Below, piece after piece: positions 34,112-42,219 of a stretch of DNA of 64,000 bases; positions within the stretch are counted from its first letter, which is position 1; every line of letters starts with the position of its first letter. This DNA is from Nocardia bovistercoris (GTDB taxonomy: Bacteria > Actinomycetota > Actinomycetes > Mycobacteriales > Mycobacteriaceae). Under the pieces are notes generated by a model. It did no database searches and was not told the DNA's origin. It worked only from the letters and a program-made list of their open reading frames with translations. The position numbers and the translations under genes were made by a program. Location of the stretch: assembly GCF_015674855.1 (NCBI RefSeq), contig NZ_JADMLG010000010.1, positions 62,001 to 126,000 on the forward strand, read 5' to 3'.

Positions 34112-35344
34112 GCGCGCGGGTCCGCGCGGCACATCGCGGAAGGGCAGGGTGCTGTCCGGCGAGGGTTCGCGTGGCATCCCGAGCAGTCTTTCGCTGATCA
34201 CGTTGCGAGCCATCTCCGTGGTGCCGCCGCCGATGCACGCGGTCTGCCGCATCAGGAACGTCTCCGCCGCGCCCGCGTGCACGTCGTCCTCGGACCAGGC
34301 GATGGCCGCACCCGCCGCGACCTCGGCCCGGATGGTCGATTGCCGCACGCCCGCGAGGCCGCGGAAGAGCCGTCCGAGCGCGGCGGACTGATCCGAGATC
34401 GCCCCGGAGGAGATGCCGGTGGCGAGGCGGCCCGCGAGCGCCGTTTCGACCAGGTCGAGCATCTGCGATTCGCCGACGAGTTCGCGGGTGCCCGGCTCGT
34501 CCAGAACGCCCGCCCGGCACGCGACGTCGAGCAGGGGAGCGTCGGTCAGCCCCGGCCGGTCGGACCAGGTCACGTAGGGGGAGTCGGCGAGCATCCGTTC
34601 GTGGAACATCCAGCGCCTGCCGACGGTCCATCCGTCGTTGACCTCGCCGACCCGGTCGGTGTCGGGAACCCGGACGTCGGTGAGGAATTCCTGACAGAAA
34701 TCCTTGGCGCCGTTGAGCATTTCGATCTGGTGCACCTGCACGCCGGGTTGGTGGATGGGCAGGATGAACACCGTGAGCCCGCGGTGTTTCGGCACATCCC
34801 AGTCGGTGCGCGCCAGGCACAGCGCCCAGTCCGACCACCACGCGCCGGTGGTCCAGATCTTGGCGCCGTTGAGTATCCAGTCGTCCCCGTCGCGGACCGC
34901 GGTGGTGACCGCGCCCGCCACATCCGAGCCGCCGCCCGGCTCGGAGAGGAACTGCATCCAGATCTCCTCGCCGCGCAGGATCGCCGGGATGTGGCGCAGC
35001 TTCTGTTCCTCGGTGCCGAAGTCGAGCAGCACCGCGGCGCACGGAGACAGCGTCGGCACCTGGAATCGGGTCGGATATTCGTAGCCCGCCAGTTCCTCGT
35101 TGAACGCGCGTTGATGGTCGCCGGTGAGGCCGCGGCCGCCGTAGCGGGTGGGGATGGCGAGTCCGGCGAATCCCGCGTCGTAGAACTTGCGTTGCAGTTC
35201 ACGGTCGTAGGCGACCGCGGCCAACTCGGCCTCGCGGGCGACGCTGCGCAGCCCGGACGCGGTCTCGGGGCGGAAGGCGCCCAGTTCGGCGCGGATCCAT
35301 CGGCGGGCCCGCAGCCGGAAGTCCTCGACGGTCTCGGCGCTCAT
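34106..35344 (-). CDS. Acyl-CoA dehydrogenase, catalytic-type subunit of a split pair
   Basis: 412 residues. It has the FLSEPGGGSDVAGAVT flavin segment, GAKIWTTGAWWSDWALCLART, and the C-terminal IGGGTTEMARNVISERLLGMPRE. This is the pattern of the larger partner in mycobacterial heterotetrameric dehydrogenases (FadE29/FadE27 type) acting on sterol side-chain or other bulky acyl-CoAs. Its ATG overlaps the stop of the other subunit (ATGA), the normal arrangement for such obligate pairs. The stop codon lies in an 18-base tandem duplication. Confidence 0.87.
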   Translation of the reverse strand: MSAETVEDFRLRARRWIRAELGAFRPETASGLRSVAREAELAAVAYDRELQRKFYDAGFAGLAIPTRYGGRGLTGDHQRAFNEELAGYEYPTRFQVPTLSPCAAVLLDFGTEEQKLRHIPAILRGEEIWMQFLSEPGGGSDVAGAVTTAVRDGDDWILNGAKIWTTGAWWSDWALCLARTDWDVPKHRGLTVFILPIHQPGVQVHQIEMLNGAKDFCQEFLTDVRVPDTDRVGEVNDGWTVGRRWMFHERMLADSPYVTWSDRPGLTDAPLLDVACRAGVLDEPGTRELVGESQMLDLVETALAGRLATGISSGAISDQSAALGRLFRGLAGVRQSTIRAEVAAGAAIAWSEDDVHAGAAETFLMRQTACIGGGTTEMARNVISERLLGMPREPSPDSTLPFRDVPRGPARG

Positions 35345-36453
35345 GCGGAAACCCTCTCGCTCAGTAGGTGTTCGGTGATCGCGCGATGATGCTGGGCCGG
35401 TGTGGCGTGCAGCATCCGGTTGACGGTCGCCCGGCGCAGGAACAGGTGCAGATCGTGTTCGAAGGTGAGTCCGATGCCGCCGTGCAGCTGCACACAGTCC
35501 TGGAGCAGTTCGACACCGTATTCGCCGGTGTAGGCCGCGGCCGCCCGCGCGAGCACGCCCGCGTCGGGACGGCGATCCTCGACGGCGGCGGCCGCGGCGT
35601 CGGCGATCGCGTGCGAGGCTTCCAGCCACATCTTCATGTCGGCGAACCGGTGTTTCAGCGCCTGGTAGGAGGCCAGCGGACGACCGAAACTGTAGCGGTC
35701 GTCGGCCCATCGGGCGGTCATGTCGAATCCGACCTGCATGGCGGCGACGGTTTCGGCGGATTGCAGGATCAGCGCCGTGTGCAGCTGGCTCTCGAGTTGC
35801 TCGCCCGCGCCGTCGATGTCGCCGACCGCCGCGCTCGCGTGCACCCGGACATTGTCGAAGACCACGGTGTCGAAGCGGCGGACCAGGTCGATCGAGCGCA
35901 GCGGGGTGATGGAAACGCCGGGCGCCGCGGCGGGCACGAGCACCTGGGTCGGGCCGTTGTCGGTCCGGCCCGCGACCAGCAGGTAGCGGGCCGCGCTCGC
36001 GGACTCCACGGGTCGGCAGGCGCCGTCGATCACCAGATCGCCGCCGTCGGAGCGGATGCGGAGTTCGCCGTCGGGACCGGACGGGGCGCGGCACCAGGTC
36101 GCGATCGCCGCTCCCGAGGTCAGTTCGTCCAGCACCTCCGGGTGCGCGCCGGTGTCGTGCAGTGCGCGCACGACGACGTTGACGGCGGCCAGCGGGCCTG
36201 GTGCGGAGTGCGTGCCGAATTCGTTGGCGATGAGGGTGAGGTCGACGAGCGGGCGGCCGCTTATCCCGTGGCCGTCGGGGTCGGCGAGCAGCGCGGTCCA
36301 GCCGAGTTCGGCGCCGCGGCGCCAATAGTCGGGGTCGAATCCGGTCGGGTGCTCGCGCAGCTGCCGCAGCATGGTCACGGGCATGTGGGTGGCGAGGAAC
36401 TTGGCGGTGGTCGATCGAAAGAACTCCTGGTCGGAGGTCATGTCCAGGAGCAT
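35341..36453 (-). CDS. Acyl-CoA dehydrogenase, partner subunit of a split pair
   Basis: About 370 residues. It starts MTSDQEFFRSTTAKFLATHMP, lacks the strong flavin-loop strings of the other subunit and ends in QLHGGIGLTFEHDLHLFLRRA, a FadE28/FadE26-type partner. Three in-frame starts are close together (GTG 36462, ATG 36453, ATG 36441). I took 36453. Order and coupling with the downstream subunit mirror the two halves of the fused protein at 20748-22973. Two dyads (36515-36530 and 36622-36641) lie upstream as candidate control sites. Confidence 0.85.
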   Translation of the reverse strand: MLLDMTSDQEFFRSTTAKFLATHMPVTMLRQLREHPTGFDPDYWRRGAELGWTALLADPDGHGISGRPLVDLTLIANEFGTHSAPGPLAAVNVVVRALHDTGAHPEVLDELTSGAAIATWCRAPSGPDGELRIRSDGGDLVIDGACRPVESASAARYLLVAGRTDNGPTQVLVPAAAPGVSITPLRSIDLVRRFDTVVFDNVRVHASAAVGDIDGAGEQLESQLHTALILQSAETVAAMQVGFDMTARWADDRYSFGRPLASYQALKHRFADMKMWLEASHAIADAAAAAVEDRRPDAGVLARAAAAYTGEYGVELLQDCVQLHGGIGLTFEHDLHLFLRRATVNRMLHATPAQHHRAITEHLLSERVSA

Positions 36454-36514
36454 CGTTCGCACTCGTTTCTGTCGGTGGTCGGTCGCGGCTCGGCGACCGG
36501 CCTCCTATATCGAA

Positions 36515-36530
36515 TACCTTGTGGTAGGTA
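36515..36530. promoter_or_regulatory. Inverted repeat TACCT-N6-AGGTA
   Basis: Perfect five-base arms, 62 bases upstream of the acyl-CoA dehydrogenase operon, in an AT-richer patch that is probably its promoter. Confidence 0.4.
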
Positions 36531-36621
36531 CTTTCTGCAAGGCTTCGACGAAATCCGACACGCGTCCTCGACGGGCGTTGTGAGCTGGGGGTTCACCTTC
36601 GCGACCGCTACGGAGTGCATA

Positions 36622-36641
36622 TACAGTAAACTACTACTGTA
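36622..36641. promoter_or_regulatory. Inverted repeat TACAGTA-N6-TACTGTA
   Basis: Perfect seven-base arms, AT-rich, 169 bases before the acyl-CoA dehydrogenase start. A second nested dyad, AACTA...TAGTT, overlaps it. It has the size of a TetR or GntR operator. No regulator gene is adjacent. Confidence 0.55.
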
Positions 36642-36703
36642 GCGATAGTTGATGCATCTACCATCTGGGGTTCGGTCGGTGCGATCCACACCGACCCGCG
36701 ACC

Positions 36704-37957
36704 TCAGCGCATCACGCCCGTGTGACCGGTGGAGTACCGGCCGGGCTGGGGCCAGACCGTGAGCCCGTGCGGTCCGCTGCCGCCGACCGGAATGCGGGCC
36801 AACAGGTTCCAGTTGACGATATCGATCGCGTACACCTCGCCGTGGTAGCGCCCCGAAACCCAGAACACCCGGCCGTCGGCGGAGATATTGCCCATATCGG
36901 GGCTGCCGCCGCCGGGAATCTGCCACTTGTGCACGATCCGCTGCTCCGCGAAGTCCCACACCGAGATGCTGCCCTCGTCGCGATTGGTGACCAGCATCTG
37001 CTTGGAATCGCGGGTGATGTAGAGCCCGTGCGTGCCCTTGCCGGTCGGAATGTGGCCGGTGTATTCGAAACTCGCCGCGTCGACGGTGTAGATGCCGTCG
37101 GCCATCATGTCGGCGATGAAGAACGTGTGCCCGTCGGGGGAGAGCTTCACATCCTGCGGCATGCCGGAGCGGCCGCCCGGCAGGTCGATCAGCTTGAGCA
37201 CGGTGCGTTGCGCGACATCGAAAACCAGCATCCTGCCCATGAATTCGCAACTGGCCAAGGCGAATCGGCCGTCGGCGGTGAAATCCATGTGGTCGACGCC
37301 CGCGCAGTCCGGGACCGGCATCGAATGCAGTTTCTCCCAGGATCTCGGATCGTAGAAGTCGAGCGACTTGTCCGCCTCCGCCACCACGAGGGCGAACCGG
37401 CCGTCCGGCGTGTAGTACATGTTGTAGGGGTCGCGCACCGGGAATGGCGCGCCCGGCGCGCCGGTGCGCGGGTCGATCGGCAGCAGGCTGCCGCCGCCGA
37501 TCGGCAGATCGTTGGTGACGTAGAGCGTCTGCATGTCGTAGGACGGCACGACGTGCTGCGGTTCGAGCCCGCCCGCCGAGAAGGTGTCGACCACCGCGAA
37601 GGTGGCCTGATCGATCACCGTCACCGAATTCGACCGGCTGTTGGGCACATAGACCAACGGCCGGTGGTCGGCCACCGCCGGACTCAGCGTGCGGTTCGCG
37701 GCGTACACGTCGGTCGGCGACAGGGGCGGCGGCATTCCCGGCAACAGCGTCGCCACATGTGGCGGTACGGGTTCGGCCGCCATCACGGTCGGCGGCGCCG
37801 CCGTCGTCGTGAGCGGCGGTGCGTCGGCGGTGTCGGCGGCTCCGCAACCGGTGATCGTCAGCGGTCCCGCGGCGAGGGCGATGGCCGCGAGTAGTGCACC
37901 CAGCCGTGGCTTCCGGTGCGGATCGGTCTCGTCCTTCGGCGCGGGCGTCACAGGCAC
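36704..37957 (-). CDS. Exported beta-propeller lipoprotein (YncE-like)
   Basis: 417 residues. A lipoprotein signal ends in TITGC (cysteine 38), followed by a Thr/Ala/Pro-rich linker to about residue 75. The rest is a seven-bladed YncE/NHL-type propeller with repeated units such as VYVPNSRSNSVTVIDQATFAVVDTF, FTADGRFALASCEFMGRMLVFD and ITRDSKQMLVTNRDEGSISVWD. Such proteins bind ligands or metals outside the membrane. No active-site signature was found. GTG start (a second in-frame GTG two codons later is equally possible). It is alone in its transcription unit. Confidence 0.82.
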   Translation of the reverse strand: MPVTPAPKDETDPHRKPRLGALLAAIALAAGPLTITGCGAADTADAPPLTTTAAPPTVMAAEPVPPHVATLLPGMPPPLSPTDVYAANRTLSPAVADHRPLVYVPNSRSNSVTVIDQATFAVVDTFSAGGLEPQHVVPSYDMQTLYVTNDLPIGGGSLLPIDPRTGAPGAPFPVRDPYNMYYTPDGRFALVVAEADKSLDFYDPRSWEKLHSMPVPDCAGVDHMDFTADGRFALASCEFMGRMLVFDVAQRTVLKLIDLPGGRSGMPQDVKLSPDGHTFFIADMMADGIYTVDAASFEYTGHIPTGKGTHGLYITRDSKQMLVTNRDEGSISVWDFAEQRIVHKWQIPGGGSPDMGNISADGRVFWVSGRYHGEVYAIDIVNWNLLARIPVGGSGPHGLTVWPQPGRYSTGHTGVMR

Positions 37958-38044
37958 GCGGATAGACTATGCGGCAACGGACTCCGCTGCACCCACTGTT
38001 CGCAACGCCACCGCAAACGTTATGTGAAGTCCATGTCGGTGCGG

Positions 38045-39085
38045 TCAGTGGTCGAGCCAGACTCCCGCGGGCGCGCAGACGAGGCCCACATCCTTGAGCG
38101 TCGAGATACCGGCGGGCGCGGCGACGACCTCGAGCGCGGCATTGACCGCGGGCATGGCGGTCATCGTGTCCCACTCGTGGTTGCCCCAGGTGTCGGGCGG
38201 GACGAAACGAATGCGGGTCCGCACTTCGGGTTCGCCCTCGATCACGACGTGGTAGTGGTCGTCGTCGAACTGCCAGTCCTCGTTGAGCTGCTTGGTGAGA
38301 TACCAGGCGACATTGGACTGCACGACGGTCTTGCCCGCCACCTTGCCGTTCCAGCCCGCGCGGATGGCGGCGATGGTGTCCTTCTCGATGCGCAGCCAAC
38401 CGAGGTCGACCTCGGTCGACGCGGTGGCGTGCTCGATGAAGAATTCGATGTCGTCGAGCCGGTATCCCAGGGCGGCGGCCATGCGCTCGTTGGAGTCGCG
38501 GAAGGTGCTCAGCCAGAGTTTCGACATCTCGATCTTCTCGGGCGTCGCTTCGGGGTAGGAGAATCCGAGCGCCTGCCAGGTCTCGGCGGACTCGTAGACC
38601 GACACGTCGGCGGATTCGTGGATCGACACGGTCTCGACGTGCCTGCACACCGCGGTCATCGCCGTGACCATGGAGTTGATCCAACCCGGATTGATGCCGG
38701 TGATGAACAGCGAACTGTCGCCGCGCGCGCAGGCCGCGGCCAGTTTCTCCCTGGTCTCGCCCTGGATGCCGCCGAGGTTGAGAAACAGGTTGGTGCTGAT
38801 CACGTCGAGGCCGCTGTCGAGCAAGCGCACCGCGTGGTCGAGATCGGCCATGAACGGCGTGTAGAGCACGACGTCGGCGTCCAGCGCGAGCAGCGCGTCG
38901 ATATCGGTGGTGGCGAGTATTCCGGTGTCCGGTCGGCCGCACAGCGCTCCGGCGTCGACGCCCGCCTTGTCGGCGGAATAGGCGTAGACGCCCGCCAGTT
39001 CGAGGCGCGGGTCGTCGAGTATGCCGCGCAGGCTGAGCTTGCCGACCTTCCCCGTGGTCCATTGGATGACTCGCAGTGTGGTCAC
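38045..39085 (-). CDS. DapB-like NAD(P)H-dependent oxidoreductase
   Basis: 346 residues. An N-terminal Rossmann fold (VIQWTTGKVGKLSLRGIL, with T-G-K-V-G in place of GxxGxxG) is followed by a dihydrodipicolinate-reductase-like C-terminal domain. It matches the actinobacterial family often named 2,4-diaminopentanoate-dehydrogenase-like or dihydrodipicolinate-reductase-like. Members are frequent in lipid and steroid gene clusters, where the reaction is unknown. GTG start with GGAGGAA upstream. Two GAATnnnATTC palindromes at 39185-39240 lie about 100-155 bases upstream as likely operators. Confidence 0.82.
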   Translation of the reverse strand: MTTLRVIQWTTGKVGKLSLRGILDDPRLELAGVYAYSADKAGVDAGALCGRPDTGILATTDIDALLALDADVVLYTPFMADLDHAVRLLDSGLDVISTNLFLNLGGIQGETREKLAAACARGDSSLFITGINPGWINSMVTAMTAVCRHVETVSIHESADVSVYESAETWQALGFSYPEATPEKIEMSKLWLSTFRDSNERMAAALGYRLDDIEFFIEHATASTEVDLGWLRIEKDTIAAIRAGWNGKVAGKTVVQSNVAWYLTKQLNEDWQFDDDHYHVVIEGEPEVRTRIRFVPPDTWGNHEWDTMTAMPAVNAALEVVAAPAGISTLKDVGLVCAPAGVWLDH

Positions 39086-39184
39086 AGGCTTCCTCCGACG
39101 CGGGATTCGGCCGAGCCACGTGCGTGTCGAGCGGCCGTCTTCGGGTGGCGCCGACGAGTATCCGGTTCGCGGGCGACTGCCGTC

Positions 39185-39240
39185 AGAATATGATTCTCGT
39201 CAACGACGAGGATGATAGTCGAGATCGGGAATCATATTCT
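39185..39240. promoter_or_regulatory. Two GAATnnnATTC palindromes forming a 12-base inverted repeat
   Basis: AGAATATGATTC at 39185-39196 and its exact reverse complement GAATCATATTCT at 39229-39240 are separated by 32 bases. Each arm is itself near-palindromic. The 44-base site spacing is about four helical turns, compatible with cooperative binding or a small loop. The same core appears at 8441-8455. Confidence 0.6.
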
Positions 39241-39265
39241 CGTTTCGGCTCGACGCTTCGCCGCC

Positions 39266-40423
39266 TCAACGCGCGGGGCTGATCTGTCGTCCGTTTCCGG
39301 GTCTGGTGTTGATCAAGGTGCGGTCGCCGCCGTAGTGCGCGAGGACACGGCGGTCCATCACCGCCCGCCACAGTGGTGGCACGGCCGCGAGCAGGATCAT
39401 GGTGGCGTAACCCGCCGGGAGTTGCGGCGCCTGCTCGCTGCTGCGCAAGGTCTGGTAGCGGCGTCCCGGGTTGGCGTGGTGGTCGCTGTGGCGTTGCAGA
39501 TGGAACAGGAAGACATTGGTGACCAGATGATCGCTGTTCCAGCTGTCCCGCGGCGAGCAGCGCGCGAAACCGCCGTCGGGTCGGCGGGAACGCAGCAGGC
39601 CGTAGTGCTCGATATAGTTGACGGACTCGAGCAGTGTTATTCCGATCAATGCCTGTAGGGCCAGGAAAGGCAGCACGATCCAGCCGAAGAGGACGACCAT
39701 CGCGCCGAACAACGCGAGGGTTATCGCCCATGCCTGCAGAATATGGTTGTTCGGGCTGAACCAGGATTTTCCTCTTCGGGAGAGGCGTTCTCCCTCGAGT
39801 CGCACGGCCGATCGCACACCGCCGATGGCGCTGCGCGGAATGAATTGCCACAGCGATTCGCCGAACCTCGCGCTGGCCGGGTCGGCCGGGGTGGCGACGC
39901 GGGCGTGGTGGCCGCGATTGTGTTCGACGAAGAAATGCCCGTAGGCGGATTGCGCCAACGCGATTTTCGCCAGTCGCCGTTCGAGGTGTTCGGCGCGGTG
40001 GCCGAGTTCGTGCGCGGCGTTGATGCCGACCCCGGACACCACGCCGAGCGTGGTGGCGAGCCCGATCTTGTCGACGAGGTCGAGCCCGGGATCGGCCCAC
40101 AGGTATCCGGCGATGAAGAGGCCGGTGATCTGCAGCGGCAAGGCCAGGTAGGTGCACCACCGGTAGTAGCGGTCCTCGGTCAGCGCCGCGTAGTCCTCCT
40201 CGCGCGGACGGCTGCCGTCCTCGCCGATCGCGACGTCGAGCAGCGGGATCACCAGGAATATGATGATCGGGCCGATCCACCAGAACAGCTGGAGACCGGT
40301 GTGCTGCACGAGAATCGAGGGTAGAAGTGCGCATCCGGGGGCGATCAGTCCCAGAATCCAGAGATAGCGTTTCGGATCGCGCGCTGCCGAGTTGTCGAAG
40401 ACCATGCCAGCCATCCATCGCAT
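39266..40423 (-). CDS. alkB: AlkB-type alkane 1-monooxygenase
   Basis: 385 residues, a multi-pass membrane di-iron hydroxylase. All signature histidine boxes are present: HELGH at 138-142, EHNRGHH at 167-173, the NYIEHYGL family string at 269-276 and LQRHSDHH at 309-316, with about six membrane helices. It oxidises the terminal methyl group of medium-chain alkanes using O2 and electrons from rubredoxin. Here there is no fused rubredoxin tail and no rubredoxin gene in the window, which is unusual for actinobacteria. RBS GGGAGG, five bases before ATG. It is followed, not preceded, by the DapB-like gene. Confidence 0.93.
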   Translation of the reverse strand: MRWMAGMVFDNSAARDPKRYLWILGLIAPGCALLPSILVQHTGLQLFWWIGPIIIFLVIPLLDVAIGEDGSRPREEDYAALTEDRYYRWCTYLALPLQITGLFIAGYLWADPGLDLVDKIGLATTLGVVSGVGINAAHELGHRAEHLERRLAKIALAQSAYGHFFVEHNRGHHARVATPADPASARFGESLWQFIPRSAIGGVRSAVRLEGERLSRRGKSWFSPNNHILQAWAITLALFGAMVVLFGWIVLPFLALQALIGITLLESVNYIEHYGLLRSRRPDGGFARCSPRDSWNSDHLVTNVFLFHLQRHSDHHANPGRRYQTLRSSEQAPQLPAGYATMILLAAVPPLWRAVMDRRVLAHYGGDRTLINTRPGNGRQISPAR

Positions 40424-41110
40424 TCGAGCCTCCCCCGCGGATATTTCGGATTCAGCTCCTTAGACGGGTATATCTCGCCGCTTCGGTCCACTGTCTCGCA
40501 CCGCCTTGCTCGGGTGCGGGTGTATTCCGAATATCGTGAGAAATATGGAGTGGAAGCGGTGACGTATGGAAACGATGTCATTCCGGCCGCCACTGTGACA
40601 AGTGACGCAACCCCTGCTGAGAAAAACCGTACCTGTGGGTCGAAATGCTGTCAACGGAAAGTGGCGGCGGTGGGCCGTCGAAGTATCCGGTGGTCCAACC
40701 AGTTCTCCGGTGTGTGGAAGGCGCGGTGGGGCGGGATCGCCGGTTGTTTCCCCGGTTCGGGAGGTCGCGGGTCGACCGGAGTTCGCCACTCGGCTGGAGT
40801 GGCCCTCGGTGGTGACGCTCGTGTCCGGTCGCGTGGCCGCGGACTGCCGTGCGGTATCGACCAAGGCGTTGACGAGCCTGATGTAACTAGTTACATTTGT
40901 GGGGGGAGTGTACGGATCAGGCTGAATTCTATTGCTGATCAGGAGAATTGGCTGACTTTTCGGATCGTCCATGTCGAGGGGTGTGGACGACATCCGGCCG
41001 TACGCCGCTTCGATGGCGCCTGTGGTCGCGCGAGTATCGCCGCGTCGGTGGCGGGTGCGCCGTCGATGTCCCGCCCTGTCGGTCGAAGCTGTTCTCGGAC
41101 AAGGAATCTC
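40424..41110. other. Long intergenic region, alkB / amino-acid oxidase operon
   Basis: Nearly 690 bases without a believable gene. G+C is lower around 40880-40950. It holds a promoter with a perfect 16-base palindrome (40869-40897) for the rightward operon, leaving a 5' untranslated stretch of about 200 bases, and presumably the alkB promoter near 40430-40560. Open frames inside are Arg/Ser-rich and unlike proteins. Confidence 0.55.
40869..40897 (+). promoter_or_regulatory. Promoter with embedded perfect palindrome (LacI/KstR-like operator)
   Basis: TTGACG (40869-40874) and TACATT (40892-40897) are spaced by 17 bases, a good primary-sigma promoter. ATGTAACTAGTTACAT (40881-40896) is a perfect 16-bp palindrome filling the spacer and entering the -10 box, so a bound protein would block RNA polymerase. 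The LacI-family regulator in the same operon is the simplest candidate. The palindrome also fits the KstR consensus TnnAACnnGTTnnA, so a sterol regulator is possible. Confidence 0.65.
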
Positions 41111-42211
41111 ATGGTCTCACAAGTTGTCGTCATCGGTGCGGGTGTCTACGGCGCCGCGGTGGCCGCCGAGCTGTCGAGGCGCGGCGCCGGAGTCACGATC
41201 GTGGACTCCGGCGCACCCGCCTCGGGCACCTCGCGCGCGACGTTCTCCTGGATCAACTCCTGCGGCAAGCAGCCGCGCGCGTACCACGATCTCAATGTGG
41301 CGGGCATGGCCGCGCACCGGCGATTGGCCGCGCGGATCACCGGAGCCGACTGGTACCACGGCGGCGGAAATCTGGAATGGGCGGACGGCGAAGTCGAACG
41401 GGCGGCGCTGCGCCGAAAAGTGGAGGCGGTGCGCGAGACCGGGTACGAAGCCCAGTGGCTCACCCGCGCGCACGTACTGCGGCTGGAGCCCGAAATACGT
41501 TCGGCCGCACTGCCCGACGGGGATATCGCGTACTTCCCGGCCGAAGGGTGGCTCGAACCCGTCCGGCTGATCGGGCACCTGCTTTCGGTGGCGGGCGCCC
41601 ACCGCGTATGGCACGACGCCGTAACAGGTTTCGACATGTCGGACGGCCTGGTGCGCGCCGTGCGCCTGGCCTCGGGTCGGCTGCTGCGCGCCGACGCCGT
41701 GGTGAACTGTGCCGGGCCGAGGGCGGCCGACATCGCCGGATTCGCGGGACTCGAACTGCCCATGCGCAATACGCCCGGCGTCCTCGTCTACACCACGCCC
41801 GTACCGGTTTCCGTGTCGCGGGTGATCCACGCCCCGCGCGTGCACCTACGTCCCGACGGCGGCGGCCGCCTGTTGCTGCACACCCACGATCTCGATCACG
41901 CGGCGCGGCTCGCGGGCGAAGGTGAGTTCACCGTGGACGGGCACGCGGCGGAGGAACTGATCGCCGCCGCGGCCGCGCTGTACCCCGGTATCGCCGCGGC
42001 GAGTGTCGAGAGCGTGCGCGTCGGCGTGCGGCCCATCCCCGGTGACGGCCTGCCGGTGCTCGGACGGGCGCGCGCGGTGCCGAACTTCCACTTCGCGGTC
42101 TCGCACAGCGGTGCGACCCTCGCGCTGGTCGCGGGCGCGCTGGTCGCGGCCGAGGCGCTCGGCGTCGACCGCGACGAAGAACTGGCCGACTTCCGTTTCG
42201 AGCGGTTCTGA
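41111..42211 (+). CDS. FAD-dependent amino-acid oxidase/dehydrogenase (DAO family)
   Basis: 366 residues. The FAD-binding VVVIGAGVYGAAVAAELSRRGAGVTIVD opens the protein (GxGxxG at residues 9-14), and the terminal GVRPIPGDGLPVLGRA plus SHSGATLALVAG are typical of the D-amino-acid oxidase / glycine oxidase superfamily. It probably oxidises a D-amino acid or an N-substituted amino acid. The next gene encodes a D-aminoacylase-like enzyme that could release that substrate. AAGGA five bases before ATG fixes the start. Confidence 0.86.
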   Translation: MVSQVVVIGAGVYGAAVAAELSRRGAGVTIVDSGAPASGTSRATFSWINSCGKQPRAYHDLNVAGMAAHRRLAARITGADWYHGGGNLEWADGEVERAALRRKVEAVRETGYEAQWLTRAHVLRLEPEIRSAALPDGDIAYFPAEGWLEPVRLIGHLLSVAGAHRVWHDAVTGFDMSDGLVRAVRLASGRLLRADAVVNCAGPRAADIAGFAGLELPMRNTPGVLVYTTPVPVSVSRVIHAPRVHLRPDGGGRLLLHTHDLDHAARLAGEGEFTVDGHAAEELIAAAAALYPGIAAASVESVRVGVRPIPGDGLPVLGRARAVPNFHFAVSHSGATLALVAGALVAAEALGVDRDEELADFRFERF

Positions 42212-42219
42212 GTGACGTC

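Noticed and set aside
36438..39119. 893-codon minus-strand frame across the propeller and DapB-like genes
   Set aside because: Arg/His-rich, no motifs. The real proteins in another frame cover the same DNA with family signatures.
40602..40886. 94-codon ORF in the long gap after alkB
   Set aside because: Val/Ser/Arg-rich, no ribosome-binding site, and it ends inside the predicted promoter.
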